Notes: generated from the letters alone by a model not told the origin. A stretch of DNA of 64,000 nt from JAPHSX01 sp050298555 (GCA_050298555.1 JBNKUL010000037.1:25702-89701), one strand, 5' to 3'. Counted from the stretch's first letter, positions 51,664 to 60,215 are shown. Made by a program: numbers and translations.

Positions 51664-52686
51664 TTACTCCAGCGCGTTTACGGTATCGCCCGCACTGAGG
51701 CCGTAGCGCCCCTCCGTCACCACCCGTGTCTGCGGCGGCATCGGCAGGTAGACGGGGCTTCCCTCTCGCGCCTCCTCGGCAACGATAAACTCCGCCTTAC
51801 CCTCACGCACGATGAAGACTCCGTACTTGCCGTCGCGGCGCAACAACAGCTCCGCCGGCAGGTGTGGCCGGTACTCACGCCACTGCAGCCTGCCGCTGCT
51901 ACCGGGCGGTGGCGCCTCGGTGGCAAAATCGAGGCGCACCTCGCGGCTGCGCGAACGCGCAGCCAGCGCGGGGAGCACGTAGCGCAGTGCCAGGGGATAG
52001 CTGCGGCCATCGACAATCAGGCCCAGCTCCTCGGCATGCTGCAGGGAGTCGGCATCGACACTCTGCACCTGGGCTGAGACCTCCAGTGCCGAGAGGTCCA
52101 GAAGCCGCAGCAACGGCTTGCCCGGCGCCGACTTCTCACCCACACCGATAAGACGCTCCATCACCACCGCGTTAAAGGGGGCCGTGACGCTGCAGCGCGT
52201 CACATCGCGCCCCGCCTTCGCCAGGGCCGCCTCGGCCCCGGCCAGCTCCGCCGCTATCGCCTGCGCATCGGCCTTGCGCTGGTTGAGCTGCTCATCGGAG
52301 ATGTTCTTGCTCTTCACCAGCGAACGGGCGCGGGCGTACTGGAACTGGGCGAACTCCAGGCGAGCCTTGAGGGCGTCACGTCCCGCCTCACTCTGCTGCA
52401 GGATATTGCGCTGGTCATCACACTCCAGGCGCAACAACTCCGCACCGGCCTCCACCACATCACCGACACGCACCGGGATCGCCGCCACCGTAGCGGCGAG
52501 AGAAGATTCGATACGGCTGTCGTTCAGGCTTATCACCTGCGCCGGGGCACTCAGCGTTGGGTGGATCGCCAGGGCCGAGAAGGGTTCGGTGCGTACCGAC
52601 GTCAGCGGCTCCGCGGCCGAAGCCGCGGGGGAGAGGGTCAGTTGAGAGAACAGGGCCAACGCCCAGGCGATGCGAGATAGCTTCAT
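51664..52686 (-). CDS. RND efflux periplasmic adaptor
   Basis: This 340-residue membrane fusion protein has a signal peptide (ending near AASAAEP), a lipoyl half-motif (IESSLAATVAAIPVRVGDVV), a helical hairpin (about 100-150), the second lipoyl half (TAPFNAVVMERLIGVGEKS) and a beta-barrel domain. It bridges the pump and an outer-membrane channel. Full length, unlike the 174-residue adaptor at 32441. Its ATG overlaps the stop of the PadR gene by four bases, and the pump gene begins four bases after its own stop. Confidence 0.93.
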   Translation of the reverse strand: MKLSRIAWALALFSQLTLSPAASAAEPLTSVRTEPFSALAIHPTLSAPAQVISLNDSRIESSLAATVAAIPVRVGDVVEAGAELLRLECDDQRNILQQSEAGRDALKARLEFAQFQYARARSLVKSKNISDEQLNQRKADAQAIAAELAGAEAALAKAGRDVTRCSVTAPFNAVVMERLIGVGEKSAPGKPLLRLLDLSALEVSAQVQSVDADSLQHAEELGLIVDGRSYPLALRYVLPALAARSRSREVRLDFATEAPPPGSSGRLQWREYRPHLPAELLLRRDGKYGVFIVREGKAEFIVAEEAREGSPVYLPMPPQTRVVTEGRYGLSAGDTVNALE

Positions 52687-53216
52687 GTTAAATCCTTTTT
52701 CTTGTGTCCCTGTATCAAGGCGTCCTGGTTCTTTTCTATATAGTCCCGCCCTGCCTGCAGTGCCGCCTGGGCGTAGCCGATGGCAAAGTGCGCACTGGCG
52801 GGGATGTCGTCCCGCTGCAAGGAGAGCGCGGCATGCTCCAGGTCAGCCTCAATGTCCTCAATACGCAGGCGTAGTACCTCCTGCAGCCGCGCCGTCGGCA
52901 GGGCGGCGGCGAAGACCATCTGCAGCAGAAAATCCGAACGCACCTTGTGCACCGGGTGGGCCTGTGCCAGCTCGGCACGAAACAGCGCCAGCCCGGAATC
53001 GGTGATGCGGTAGACCTTCTTGGCCGGGCGTCTCTCCTGCTCGATATCGCTACAGGTGACGTGGCCTTCACGGGTGAGCTGGGCCAGCGCCGGGTAGATG
53101 GAGCCGAAGCCGGCCACATAGAAGTGGCTGAAGCCGTCCTCGAAGAACTTTTTGATCTCGTAGCCGCTCGCCTCACCGAGGCTAAGTACGCCCAGACAGA
53201 GTGTTTTGATATCCAT
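52683..53216 (-). CDS. PadR-family transcriptional regulator
   Basis: This 177-residue regulator has an N-terminal winged helix (about 5-80: 'LGVLSLGEASGYEIKKFFED', then 'GSIYPALAQLTREGHV', then 'RRPAKKVYRITDSG') and a C-terminal helical dimer domain (about 95-165). PadR proteins usually repress neighbouring transport or detoxification genes and let go on binding a ligand. It is first in the operon with the RND adaptor and pump, and a palindromic ATATATC region lies directly before the start codon, so it is probably self-regulating. Confidence 0.92.
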   Translation of the reverse strand: MDIKTLCLGVLSLGEASGYEIKKFFEDGFSHFYVAGFGSIYPALAQLTREGHVTCSDIEQERRPAKKVYRITDSGLALFRAELAQAHPVHKVRSDFLLQMVFAAALPTARLQEVLRLRIEDIEADLEHAALSLQRDDIPASAHFAIGYAQAALQAGRDYIEKNQDALIQGHKKKDLT

Positions 53217-53223
53217 CGCGGAA

Positions 53224-53258
53224 ATATATCATCCCAATATATATCGTCAAGATATATA
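53224..53258. promoter_or_regulatory. Probable PadR operator
   Basis: An eight-base inverted repeat TATATATC-N5-GATATATA lies at 53238-53258, with a further direct copy of ATATATC at 53224-53230, eight to forty-two bases before the padR start codon. AT-rich dyads at this position are typical PadR targets. The region probably also holds the promoter. Confidence 0.6.
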
Positions 53259-53374
53259 GCCGCAGGCAAAAGGTGACAGGGCGCACATCACACGGGCCGG
53301 TACGTGCAAGCCCCCATACGGTTATGGCATAGTCGGCAGCTGAGAAAAACGTTTTCAAGAAGATGGAGAAGACC

Positions 53375-54454
53375 ATGCATAAGCGTGCTTTGGTGTTACT
53401 GGGCGCCCTCGCCCTCGGCGGCTGCGGTGCGGCCAAGGTGGATATGTATCGCGGTGACGCGGCCCACAGCGGTGTCTATCAGGGCGGTGTTAGCTCACTG
53501 CAGCAGCTGGAGTGGAAGTTCAGCACCAAGTCGGCGATCAAGACCCCCTCGGTGATCAGTGACGGCGTCGCCTATTTCGGTAACGTGCGCGGCTTCTTCT
53601 TTGCCATCGACCTGAAGAGCGGGCGTGAGAAGTGGCGCTTCAAGGCCAACGGCCCGATCGGCGGCGCCGCCGCTATCTCCGACGGCAAGGCCTATGTGGG
53701 CAGCCACGACGGCAGCGTTTACGCCATCGACCTGATGACCGGACAGAAACTGTGGAAGGTCTCCACCGGCGGCTCGGTGACGACCTCGGTGGCACTGGTC
53801 GACGGCCTGCTCTTCGCCGGTAATGTGGCGGGCAAACTCTACGCCATCGACATCGCCAGCGGCAGCGAGCGCTGGCAGTTCGAGGCGGGCGGCGCCATCT
53901 ACTCCTCCCCCGCCGTGGCTGGCGATCTGGTCTTCTTCGGCAGCGACAACGGCCAGCTGTTCGCGGTGGAGCGGAGCAGCGGCAACGAGCGCTGGCGCTT
54001 TAGCACCGGCGGCAAGGTCCAGGCGACACCCGCCATCCAGGGTGAGACCGTCTACATCGGCAGCCAGGACAGCTCCCTCTACGCGGTCGACATCCCGAGC
54101 GGACAGCAGAAGTGGCGCTACCGCACCGGCGGGGCGATCAACAGTGGTGCGGCCATCGACAGCGGCGTTCTCTACGTGGGCAGCCACGACCGCAACCTCT
54201 ACGCCATCGACCTGCAGACCCAGCGCCCGAAATGGAAGTTCAAGAGCCGCGACTGGATCAGTGCCGCACCGGTGATTGGTGACAACCTGGTCTACGTCGG
54301 GGGTTACGACCATAAACTGCATGCGGTGAAGCTGAGCGACGGCAAGCAGGCGTGGGAGCTGGCGAGCCAGGGGGCCATCACCTCCTCGGCGGTTATCGAA
54401 GGCGACCACATCTACTTCGGCAGTAACGACGGTTTCTACTACTCCGTGCGTTAA
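53375..54454 (+). CDS. PQQ-type beta-propeller lipoprotein (BamB-like)
   Basis: This 359-residue protein has lipobox GGC at about C17, then a seven- to eight-bladed propeller of PQQ repeats. Each blade ends with a Trp-containing motif (GREKWRFKANG, GSERWQFEAGG, GNERWRFSTGG, GQQKWRYRTGG, KQAWELASQG). The fold is like BamB, the outer-membrane assembly lipoprotein, but the gene is not in the usual hisS-bamB-der neighbourhood, so BamB identity is not claimed. I start at the ATG after GGAG; another ATG four codons upstream is possible. A terminator follows. Confidence 0.88.
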   Translation: MHKRALVLLGALALGGCGAAKVDMYRGDAAHSGVYQGGVSSLQQLEWKFSTKSAIKTPSVISDGVAYFGNVRGFFFAIDLKSGREKWRFKANGPIGGAAAISDGKAYVGSHDGSVYAIDLMTGQKLWKVSTGGSVTTSVALVDGLLFAGNVAGKLYAIDIASGSERWQFEAGGAIYSSPAVAGDLVFFGSDNGQLFAVERSSGNERWRFSTGGKVQATPAIQGETVYIGSQDSSLYAVDIPSGQQKWRYRTGGAINSGAAIDSGVLYVGSHDRNLYAIDLQTQRPKWKFKSRDWISAAPVIGDNLVYVGGYDHKLHAVKLSDGKQAWELASQGAITSSAVIEGDHIYFGSNDGFYYSVR

Positions 54455-54465
54455 GCGCCGCTACC

Positions 54466-54500
54466 GGCACCCCACCGCCGTGTGGGGTGCCTACCTCTTT
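54466..54500 (+). terminator. Terminator between the propeller gene and mazG
   Basis: A ten-pair stem GGCACCCCAC/GTGGGGTGCC with a six-base loop is followed by TACCTCTTTT on the plus strand. The far arm touches the mazG stop codon, so it serves convergent genes, best for the plus strand. Confidence 0.7.
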
Positions 54501-55306
54501 TCTTCCTTTTTCGCCTCATCCCACAGCGCGTCCATGCGCTCCAGCCCCGCCTCCTCCACCGAACTGCCTTCGGCATCCAGGGCCTGCTCCACATAGCCAA
54601 AACGGCGCACAAATTTACTGTTTGTTGATCGCAGGGCCTTTTCGGGATCGACCCCGGCGTGGCGCGCCAGGTTGACGCAGGCGAACAGCAGGTCACCAAT
54701 CTCGCCCTGCAGGGCCTCGTGGTCGTCGCCATTGAGTTCAGCACGCACCTCGTCGATCTCTTCGTGGATCTTGTCGAACACCGGGGCGATCTCCGGCCAG
54801 TCGAAACCGGCACGGGCGGCACGCTTCTGCAGCTTCTCGGCACGAGTGAGGGCGGGCAGCCCCAGGGTGACGCCGTCCAGCAGGCCGCTGTGCTCCCCCT
54901 TCTCTTTACGCTCCCTCGCCTTCTGTGCCTCCCAGGCACGGGTCTGCGCCTCCGCATCGGCCACCTCTTCGTCGGCGAAGACGTGGGGGTGGCGACGCAC
55001 CATCTTCTCGACGATGGCGGCGACCACGTCGTGAAAATCGAATGCCCCCTGCTCCTCGGCCATGCGCGCATGAAACGCTACCTGAAACAGCAGGTCGCCC
55101 AGCTCATCGCGCAGCTCACCCAGCTCGCCACGCTCGATGGCGTCGGCCACCTCGTAGGCCTCTTCGATGGTGTAGGGGGCGATGGTGGAGAAGTCCTGCT
55201 CGATGTCCCAGGGGCAGCCGCCCTCGGGGGCGCGCAACGCCGCCATCACCTGCAGTAGCTTTTCGATTTCCACGGCGGATTTGTGGGCGGGTTTAGTTGC
55301 GGGCAT
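54491..55306 (-). CDS. mazG: Nucleoside triphosphate pyrophosphohydrolase MazG
   Basis: This 271-residue enzyme has two MazG domains. The first holds 'YTIEEAYEVADAIE' and 'ELRDELGDLLFQVAFHAR' (EExxE and ExxD metal sites). The second holds 'IHEEIDEVRAELN' and 'EIGDLLFACVNLARH'. It hydrolyses NTPs to NMP and pyrophosphate and helps limit alarmone and damaged nucleotides. Length agrees with the E. coli enzyme (263). A longer open frame upstream is ignored because it lacks similarity and overlaps the tandem-thioredoxin gene; with this start the overlap is 14 bases. Confidence 0.94.
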   Translation of the reverse strand: MPATKPAHKSAVEIEKLLQVMAALRAPEGGCPWDIEQDFSTIAPYTIEEAYEVADAIERGELGELRDELGDLLFQVAFHARMAEEQGAFDFHDVVAAIVEKMVRRHPHVFADEEVADAEAQTRAWEAQKARERKEKGEHSGLLDGVTLGLPALTRAEKLQKRAARAGFDWPEIAPVFDKIHEEIDEVRAELNGDDHEALQGEIGDLLFACVNLARHAGVDPEKALRSTNSKFVRRFGYVEQALDAEGSSVEEAGLERMDALWDEAKKEEKR

Positions 55307-56333
55307 GGGTGATGGCCTGTGCCGAGGCCCCACGATAACGGGGCAGGGGAACGCGCTTGTAGGCGCCGCTGGCGATGTATTCGAGTACCCGGCGCAGCCG
55401 GTTGAAGCCGACCACCGAGTCGACACGCATGATCTCGTGACCGAACTCATCAAAGAAGAGCAGCGATGGGGTGTAGAAGAGCCCCAGACTCTTCGCCCAC
55501 TCGCGGCTGGTGGTACGCTCGCCTGTGGGGGTGACCACCGGGGTATCGGCCCAGATATCGAGCTGTACGCTCTCGAATTTTCCCAGCAGGCGCACGATCT
55601 CCGGGTTGGTCAGCGGCGTGGTGTGGAGGATGTCGCAGGCGTGACAGTCACCCTGCTCGAAGAACACCGCCAGCGGCTGCTGTGCGGGGGTGCGACTGCG
55701 GTCCAGCGCATAGGGGGGAGAGGCGAAGAACTCCGCCTCGTTCAGCCCCCCCTCCTCAAAGGCCATCGGTGGGTCGGCCCGCTCCAGGTAGCTGCGAAAA
55801 TTCTCGCGGCGATAGTGGCCGTCGGCCACGTACTCCAGTGCCGCACGGAACTTGTAGGGCGGGTAGTAGCCGCGCAGCCGCATCGCCTCCTCTCCCTCGG
55901 CATTGTAGAACAGCACGGTCGGGGTGAAGGCCACCTCCTCGATCTCGGCGAACTCCTGCTGGCTCATCTCCGTGCCGTCCATGTCGATGAGCGACTCCTC
56001 GCTGTGGATATCCACCGCCACCACGTCGAAGTAACGGCGGGTATAGCTGACGATATCGGGGCGCGTCAGGTTGTTCTCCAGAAAGGCGGCGCAATAGGGG
56101 CAGTCGTGCTGACCGAAATAGACGATAAGGCCGCGCTTGTTGTAACGCAGCGCCTCGGCCAGGTCCTCACGCAGATTAAGAAAGCTCAGCTGGAACCAGG
56201 CCGGGTGACGCAGCGACTCGGTCAACGGCTCATCCACCACCGCCGGGCCATCCACCGGCTCGTCGACCAGTGCCGCCTGCGCCGTAGCGGCGAACCACAG
56301 CAGGAACAGGACGACTGTATATATTTTTCTCAT
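55293..56333 (-). CDS. Tandem thioredoxin-fold periplasmic protein (CPYC and CHAC)
   Basis: This 346-residue protein has a signal peptide (to about A20). The first thioredoxin domain (about 50-175) has C78-P-Y-C81, the second (about 205-335) has C230-H-A-C233, and each has a cis-Pro (FTPTVLFY and YTPSLLFF). The first domain is clearly paralogous to the single-domain thioredoxin at 34294 (shared MSQxEFA, then TPxxxF, then Y-hydrophobic tail). The family resembles SoxW-type thioredoxins. Two redox centres with different C-x-x-C dipeptides suggest electron relay within one chain (inference). It overlaps mazG by 14 bases. Confidence 0.88.
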   Translation of the reverse strand: MRKIYTVVLFLLWFAATAQAALVDEPVDGPAVVDEPLTESLRHPAWFQLSFLNLREDLAEALRYNKRGLIVYFGQHDCPYCAAFLENNLTRPDIVSYTRRYFDVVAVDIHSEESLIDMDGTEMSQQEFAEIEEVAFTPTVLFYNAEGEEAMRLRGYYPPYKFRAALEYVADGHYRRENFRSYLERADPPMAFEEGGLNEAEFFASPPYALDRSRTPAQQPLAVFFEQGDCHACDILHTTPLTNPEIVRLLGKFESVQLDIWADTPVVTPTGERTTSREWAKSLGLFYTPSLLFFDEFGHEIMRVDSVVGFNRLRRVLEYIASGAYKRVPLPRYRGASAQAITHARN

Positions 56334-56414
56334 GGAGCGATGTTACCCAATCGCACCGCCCTTGTGTATGTCCCCCCGGCCATAGGCCTATAATCGGCTA
56401 GAAAAGGAGATGAC

Positions 56415-57329
56415 ATGACAACGACAAAGCTGGGACTCGCCCTGGGCAGCGGCTCCGCCCGCGGCTGGGCACACATCGGCGTGATTCGCGCCCTGGAGGA
56501 GCAGGGCATCAGGCCCGACATCGTCACCGGCTGTTCCATCGGCTCCCTGGTGGGCGCCGCCTACGCCGGCGGCCACCTCGATATCCTGGAGCAGTGGGTC
56601 AACAAGCTGAGCTTTCTCGACGTGGTGCGCCTGCTCGACGTCAAGATGAGCGGCGGCCTCATCGAGGGCGACAACCTGATGGGCTCGTTTCGCGACAAGA
56701 TCGCCCAGCTCAACATCGAGCAGCTGCCAATCCCCTATGCCGCCGTCGCCACCGACCTTGGCAGCGGCCGCGAGGTGTGGCTGCAGGAGGGCTCGCTACC
56801 CGATGCGGTACGCGCCTCCATCGCCCTGCCCGGCCTCTTCTCGCCGGTGGAGACGGAGAACCGCTGGCTGGTCGACGGCGGCCTCACCAATCCGGTGCCG
56901 GTCTCGCTGTGCCGCGCCATGGGCGCCGACATCATCATCGCCGTCAACCTCAACAGCGACATCGTCGGCAAGCACCTGCGAGAGAAAAAGGAGAGGGAGG
57001 AGCAGAAGGAGCGCGACCTCTTTACCCACCTGATGGACAAGGTCAACCAAAGCCTCAAGGACACCCGCATGTCGCAATGGCTGGCGGGGCTGGAGCAGCA
57101 GCGGGAGGTGCCCGGCATGTTCGAGGTGATGGCCAGCGCCATTAACATCATGCAGGACCGCATCACCAAGAGCCGCATGGCGGGCGACCCGCCCGACGTA
57201 CTGCTCTCGCCAAGGTTGGGAAAGTTGGGACTACTGGAATTCGACCGCGCCGAAGAGGCGATCGCCGAGGGCTACGACAGCGTGAGGCGAATGCTGCCGG
57301 CTATTCAGCATGCACTGGAGGGGAGGTAG
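56415..57329 (+). CDS. rssA: Patatin-like phospholipase, RssA type
   Basis: This 304-residue patatin-fold protein has an oxyanion loop 'GSGSARGWAHIG' (12-23), nucleophile serine in G-C-S-I-G, and a catalytic Asp in 'WLVDGGLTNPVP'. Dyad Ser-Asp acyl hydrolases of this type act on phospholipids or acyl esters at the membrane. The length matches E. coli RssA (301). AGGAG precedes the ATG and a TATAAT lies about 20 bases before the start. The substrate is not known. Confidence 0.9.
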   Translation: MTTTKLGLALGSGSARGWAHIGVIRALEEQGIRPDIVTGCSIGSLVGAAYAGGHLDILEQWVNKLSFLDVVRLLDVKMSGGLIEGDNLMGSFRDKIAQLNIEQLPIPYAAVATDLGSGREVWLQEGSLPDAVRASIALPGLFSPVETENRWLVDGGLTNPVPVSLCRAMGADIIIAVNLNSDIVGKHLREKKEREEQKERDLFTHLMDKVNQSLKDTRMSQWLAGLEQQREVPGMFEVMASAINIMQDRITKSRMAGDPPDVLLSPRLGKLGLLEFDRAEEAIAEGYDSVRRMLPAIQHALEGR

Positions 57330-57337
57330 CAGCCCGC

Positions 57338-57652
57338 TCACTCCCCGACGTCAAGATAGCCGCGCTCAATCGCCGTCTCCAGTGCACTCGAGGCGTTCAC
57401 CAGCTCCTCGTAGGTGATGCGCAGGTGGCGTAGCTTCTTAATGTGGTCGGTGGTCGGCAGCGAGCCCGATGTCATGCTGGCCATGTCGATCAACTCTTTG
57501 AGGTAGGCCCCCCTGGCCCGGGCTACCATCTCCAGCACGGGGGTGAGGTCGGTGAGTTCCAGCTCCTTGATTTTGGGGTTGATGATGCCGCGATTGACAT
57601 CACGGATGGCCTTCTCGATTTCCACCAACAGGCGGCTATTGCTCTTGGGCAT
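57338..57652 (-). CDS. Conserved hypothetical helical protein
   Basis: This 104-residue, highly helical cytoplasmic protein has no cysteines and no membrane helix. I do not recognise it. Notable stretches are 'LVEIEKAIRDVNRGIINPKI' and 'GAYLKELIDMASMTSGSLPT'. It lies on the minus strand between rssA and the HIT-type gene, with only small gaps, and looks like a genuine conserved gene because codon use matches the neighbours. Function not assigned. Confidence 0.75.
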   Translation of the reverse strand: MPKSNSRLLVEIEKAIRDVNRGIINPKIKELELTDLTPVLEMVARARGAYLKELIDMASMTSGSLPTTDHIKKLRHLRITYEELVNASSALETAIERGYLDVGE

Positions 57653-57703
57653 CGTTACCTCTCCCTTTATCCTTGCGGCCGATTATTATCGCCGCGGTTA
57701 TTG

Positions 57704-58114
57704 TTATGGCTGCTCCAACTGCAGTGGCTGGCACTTGTCCAGCAGCGCCATGAGCTGCCGTTCGGTATAGGGCAGCGCGCTACCTACTCCCCATACGGGA
57801 CCGGGCCAGGCCTCATCCTCTTTATAGCGCACAATGTGGTGCAGGTGCAGCTGCGGCACCATATTGCCCAGGGCGCCGATATTGAGTTTATCGCCTTCGA
57901 AACCCTCCATCAGGAAGCGGCCCAGCGTCGATGACTCCTGCAGCAACTGCTGCTGGTCCTCTTCGCTCAACTCATAGATCTCACGGATATCCTCACGGCG
58001 CGGTACCAGTACAAACCAGGGGTAACGCGCATCGTTGAGCAGCAACAGGCGCGAGAGGGCGAAATCCCCCATCACGATACTGTCCTGCTCGAGTTGTGGG
58101 TGTAGGGTAAACAA
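57704..58114 (-). CDS. HIT-family protein
   Basis: In this 136-residue nucleotide-binding fold protein the triad reads Q-L-H-L-H-H-I, so the first His of the usual HxHxH is Gln while the catalytic middle His and the last are kept. The N-terminal 'MGDFALSRLLLLNDARYPWFVLVPRR' is characteristic of a gammaproteobacterial HIT subgroup, probably a nucleotide hydrolase or transferase. It starts 21 bases after the DUF2835 gene on the same strand. Exact substrate unknown. Confidence 0.88.
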   Translation of the reverse strand: MFTLHPQLEQDSIVMGDFALSRLLLLNDARYPWFVLVPRREDIREIYELSEEDQQQLLQESSTLGRFLMEGFEGDKLNIGALGNMVPQLHLHHIVRYKEDEAWPGPVWGVGSALPYTERQLMALLDKCQPLQLEQP

Positions 58115-58135
58115 TGACTCTCTCCTCGCTCTGGC

Positions 58136-58375
58136 TCAGGAGTGCGGCGGCAGGTCGCCGATGCGCTCCAGGCCGATGAATTTATTATTGGCGTCGAACT
58201 TAAGGATGAACTCGCCATGCACCCCATCATGGGTGACGAAGCGGCGCAGGTGCTCGGCCGGGAACTCCACCCGTCGCCCGTCCACGCTACGCACCGAGAC
58301 GGCACGAGCGGCGCCCTGGTAGTAGTTCAGGTATTTTTCCGCCGACAGGTTCAGGTAGAAGCGAATTTGGTTCAC
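58136..58375 (-). CDS. DUF2835 protein
   Basis: This 79-residue protein has the DUF2835 pattern 'LNLSAEKYLNYYQGAARAVSV', 'VEFPAEHLRRFVTHDGVHG' and 'LKFDANNKFIGLERI'. It is a small, beta-rich conserved protein of unknown function in gammaproteobacteria. It is the upstream partner of the HIT-type gene. Confidence 0.88.
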   Translation of the reverse strand: MNQIRFYLNLSAEKYLNYYQGAARAVSVRSVDGRRVEFPAEHLRRFVTHDGVHGEFILKFDANNKFIGLERIGDLPPHS

Positions 58376-58449
58376 AATGAATCCAACAGTCTGATGCCAC
58401 TGATGGCTCGATAATAACCGCTGCCGTGTGATTTTATAAGGGAGTTGCC

Positions 58450-58953
58450 ATGCGCAAATTCGTCCGTACCCTGCTGTTGCTGCTGATCTTCGCCATTATG
58501 TTTCCCTTCGTCTTTCCCTGGAAGGACGGCAAGCCGCTGCTGTCGCTCTCCGACCTGAAGATGCCCAAGATTGCCGGCGTCGAACTGCCCGAGCTGCCCG
58601 ATATCCAGTTGCCGGGAAGGGAGAAGGAGGAGGAGCCAGCACGCAAGCCGCACCAGCCGGTTAAGCTCTATCGCTGGAAGGGGGCCGGCGGCAACGTGGA
58701 GTTCGGCAATCAGCCGCCGCAAGGCGTGGCCTATGAGATCGTTGAGGTGAACCCGGACGCCAATGTAATCCAGGTAGCCAAACCCGCTGCCCCGGCCGCA
58801 GAGGCGCCGCTGCAGGAGGAGAAGAAGGGGGTATCCATCCCCTCCCCGCTCACCGTCTCCCCGGGTGAGGCAATGCAACTGCTGGAAGACACCCAGCGGA
58901 TACGGGAGATGTCTGAAGAGAGGCTAAAGCAGCACGACGCCCTACTGCAGTAG
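58450..58953 (+). CDS. DUF4124-like membrane-anchored protein
   Basis: This 167-residue protein has one N-terminal hydrophobic segment (about 7-23, MFPFVF at its end), then a Pro/Leu-rich linker ('KIAGVELPELPDIQLPGR'), and a DUF4124-like module (about 70-105: 'VKLYRWKGAGGNVEFGNQPP'). An Ala/Pro linker and a helix follow. A ribosome site GGGAG precedes the ATG. It resembles the protein at 28335 in its core only. The N-terminal segment may be an uncleaved anchor. Function unknown. Confidence 0.83.
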   Translation: MRKFVRTLLLLLIFAIMFPFVFPWKDGKPLLSLSDLKMPKIAGVELPELPDIQLPGREKEEEPARKPHQPVKLYRWKGAGGNVEFGNQPPQGVAYEIVEVNPDANVIQVAKPAAPAAEAPLQEEKKGVSIPSPLTVSPGEAMQLLEDTQRIREMSEERLKQHDALLQ

Positions 58954-58962
58954 CAATAGGGC

Positions 58963-59256
58963 TTAGCCCTTATCGTCCGCCTTGCCGATGGAGTGAATCG
59001 GCACCACCACGTCGCCCTGGGGCCTGGGCTCATCCTTGAAACGCGGGCGGGCATCCATCGAACGCCCCGCCTCGGCGGCCAGCTCCTGTTCGCGCTGGCT
59101 GATCAGCACCAGGCAGTCGCGCAGTCCACCAATGGTGTTGTCGGAGAGCGGATGTTTCACCCCCGGCTGGGTGGCGGTGTCCTTAATCACCTCGGTCAAC
59201 ACGCGCTTGACCGCGCCCAGGATCTGCTCTTCTTTCGATGGGGTCTGCTCACTCAT
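58963..59256 (-). CDS. Small conserved hypothetical protein
   Basis: This 97-residue soluble protein has an N-terminal helix (EEQILGAVKRVLTEVIKDT), a second helix (GGLRDCLVLISQREQELAAE) and an acidic, Pro-containing tail. I do not recognise a domain. The internal ATG is chosen because it starts the recognisable helical part and leaves a better upstream spacing; a start seven codons earlier is possible. It is convergent with the DUF4124-like gene. Confidence 0.72.
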   Translation of the reverse strand: MSEQTPSKEEQILGAVKRVLTEVIKDTATQPGVKHPLSDNTIGGLRDCLVLISQREQELAAEAGRSMDARPRFKDEPRPQGDVVVPIHSIGKADDKG

Positions 59257-59342
59257 TACTCTTACTCCGGGGGACAAAGGGACTACATAAGGGCGGTGAG
59301 TCTACAACAGAAGCCTCTAAGGCCCAAAATACTCCCCCTGCT

Positions 59343-59410
59343 GTAGGAGCGGCTTCCTAGCCGCGAATGCAGGGCCGGATTGAGGCTTCGCGGCTAGAAG
59401 CCGCTCCTAC
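59343..59410. repeat. REP-like palindromic element
   Basis: A 25-base arm beginning GTAGGAGCGGCTTC and ending GCCGCGAA (59343-59367) is paired with a 24-base complementary arm (59387-59410) that differs by one missing C; the spacer is 19 bases. GTAGGAGCGGCTTC-type palindromes are widespread dispersed repeats in gammaproteobacteria, and a ten-base start of the same sequence ends the window. It lies in the gap between two genes. Confidence 0.85.
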
Positions 59411-59478
59411 GGTTATCAGCACATCATCCACTACGAGTCGTTATACTCCTCAACTCCAACAAACAGTAAGGAACGACC

Positions 59479-60105
59479 ATGCCCCACCCCCGCGCCCTGC
59501 TCCTCACCGCCCCCGGCTGCCCCCACTGCCCCGGGGTGAAGGCCGCACTGGAAAAGCTGCACGCGGAGGGGCTGCTCGACGGGCTGGAGGTGGTCGATAT
59601 CAGCGTCCAACCCGAACGGGCCGCGGAACTGGGCGTACGCAGCGTGCCGTGGCTACAGCTGGGCGACTTCATCCTCACCGGGGCGCAGAGCCCGCAGCAA
59701 CTACGCCAGTGGACTGAACGCGCCGCCGACCCGGCCGGCATGAGCGGCTACCTGGCACACCTGCTCAAGGGGGGCGAGCTGGGCGAGGCGGAGAGGCTCC
59801 TCGCCGCCCAGCCGCAACACCTGCCCGCCCTGCTGCCGCTGCTGGAGGATGAGGAGAGCCCGATCCAGGTGCGGCTGGGGGTCAGCGCCATCCTCGAGGG
59901 CTACGAGGGCAGCGAGCAACTATGCGCCCTGCTGCCGCAACTCATCACCCTCAGCGAACATGACGACCACCGCCTGCGTAGCGACGCCTGCCACCTGCTT
60001 GGTCTGAGTCACGACGAGGGCGCACGGCAGGCGCTGCAGCGCTGCAGCGAAGACGAACACGCAGAGGTGCGGGAGATCGCCCAGGAGGCACTGCAAGAGC
60101 TGTAG
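59479..60105 (+). CDS. Thioredoxin-like protein fused to HEAT-type repeats
   Basis: This 208-residue protein has no signal peptide, so it is probably cytoplasmic. Residues 1-80 form a small thioredoxin-like fold with C14-P-H-C17 and a cis-Pro in 'VRSVPWLQLGDFIL'. Residues about 115-208 are helical repeats of the HEAT/PBS-lyase kind ('RLGVSAILEGYEG', 'RSDACHLLGLSHDEGARQAL', 'AEVREIAQEALQEL'). Such fusions can let a redox centre recognise a protein partner; the partner is not known. It starts just after the REP element. Confidence 0.83.
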   Translation: MPHPRALLLTAPGCPHCPGVKAALEKLHAEGLLDGLEVVDISVQPERAAELGVRSVPWLQLGDFILTGAQSPQQLRQWTERAADPAGMSGYLAHLLKGGELGEAERLLAAQPQHLPALLPLLEDEESPIQVRLGVSAILEGYEGSEQLCALLPQLITLSEHDDHRLRSDACHLLGLSHDEGARQALQRCSEDEHAEVREIAQEALQEL

Positions 60106-60215
60106 AGGCCGCTGCAACTTGATTGCCGCGATGCGGCACGGCACTATCCCCCACCTTGATAGGGGCGTTCACCGCCCCCACCTCCATCCCAGCGGTAAGA
60201 GACGAGAGAGACAAC

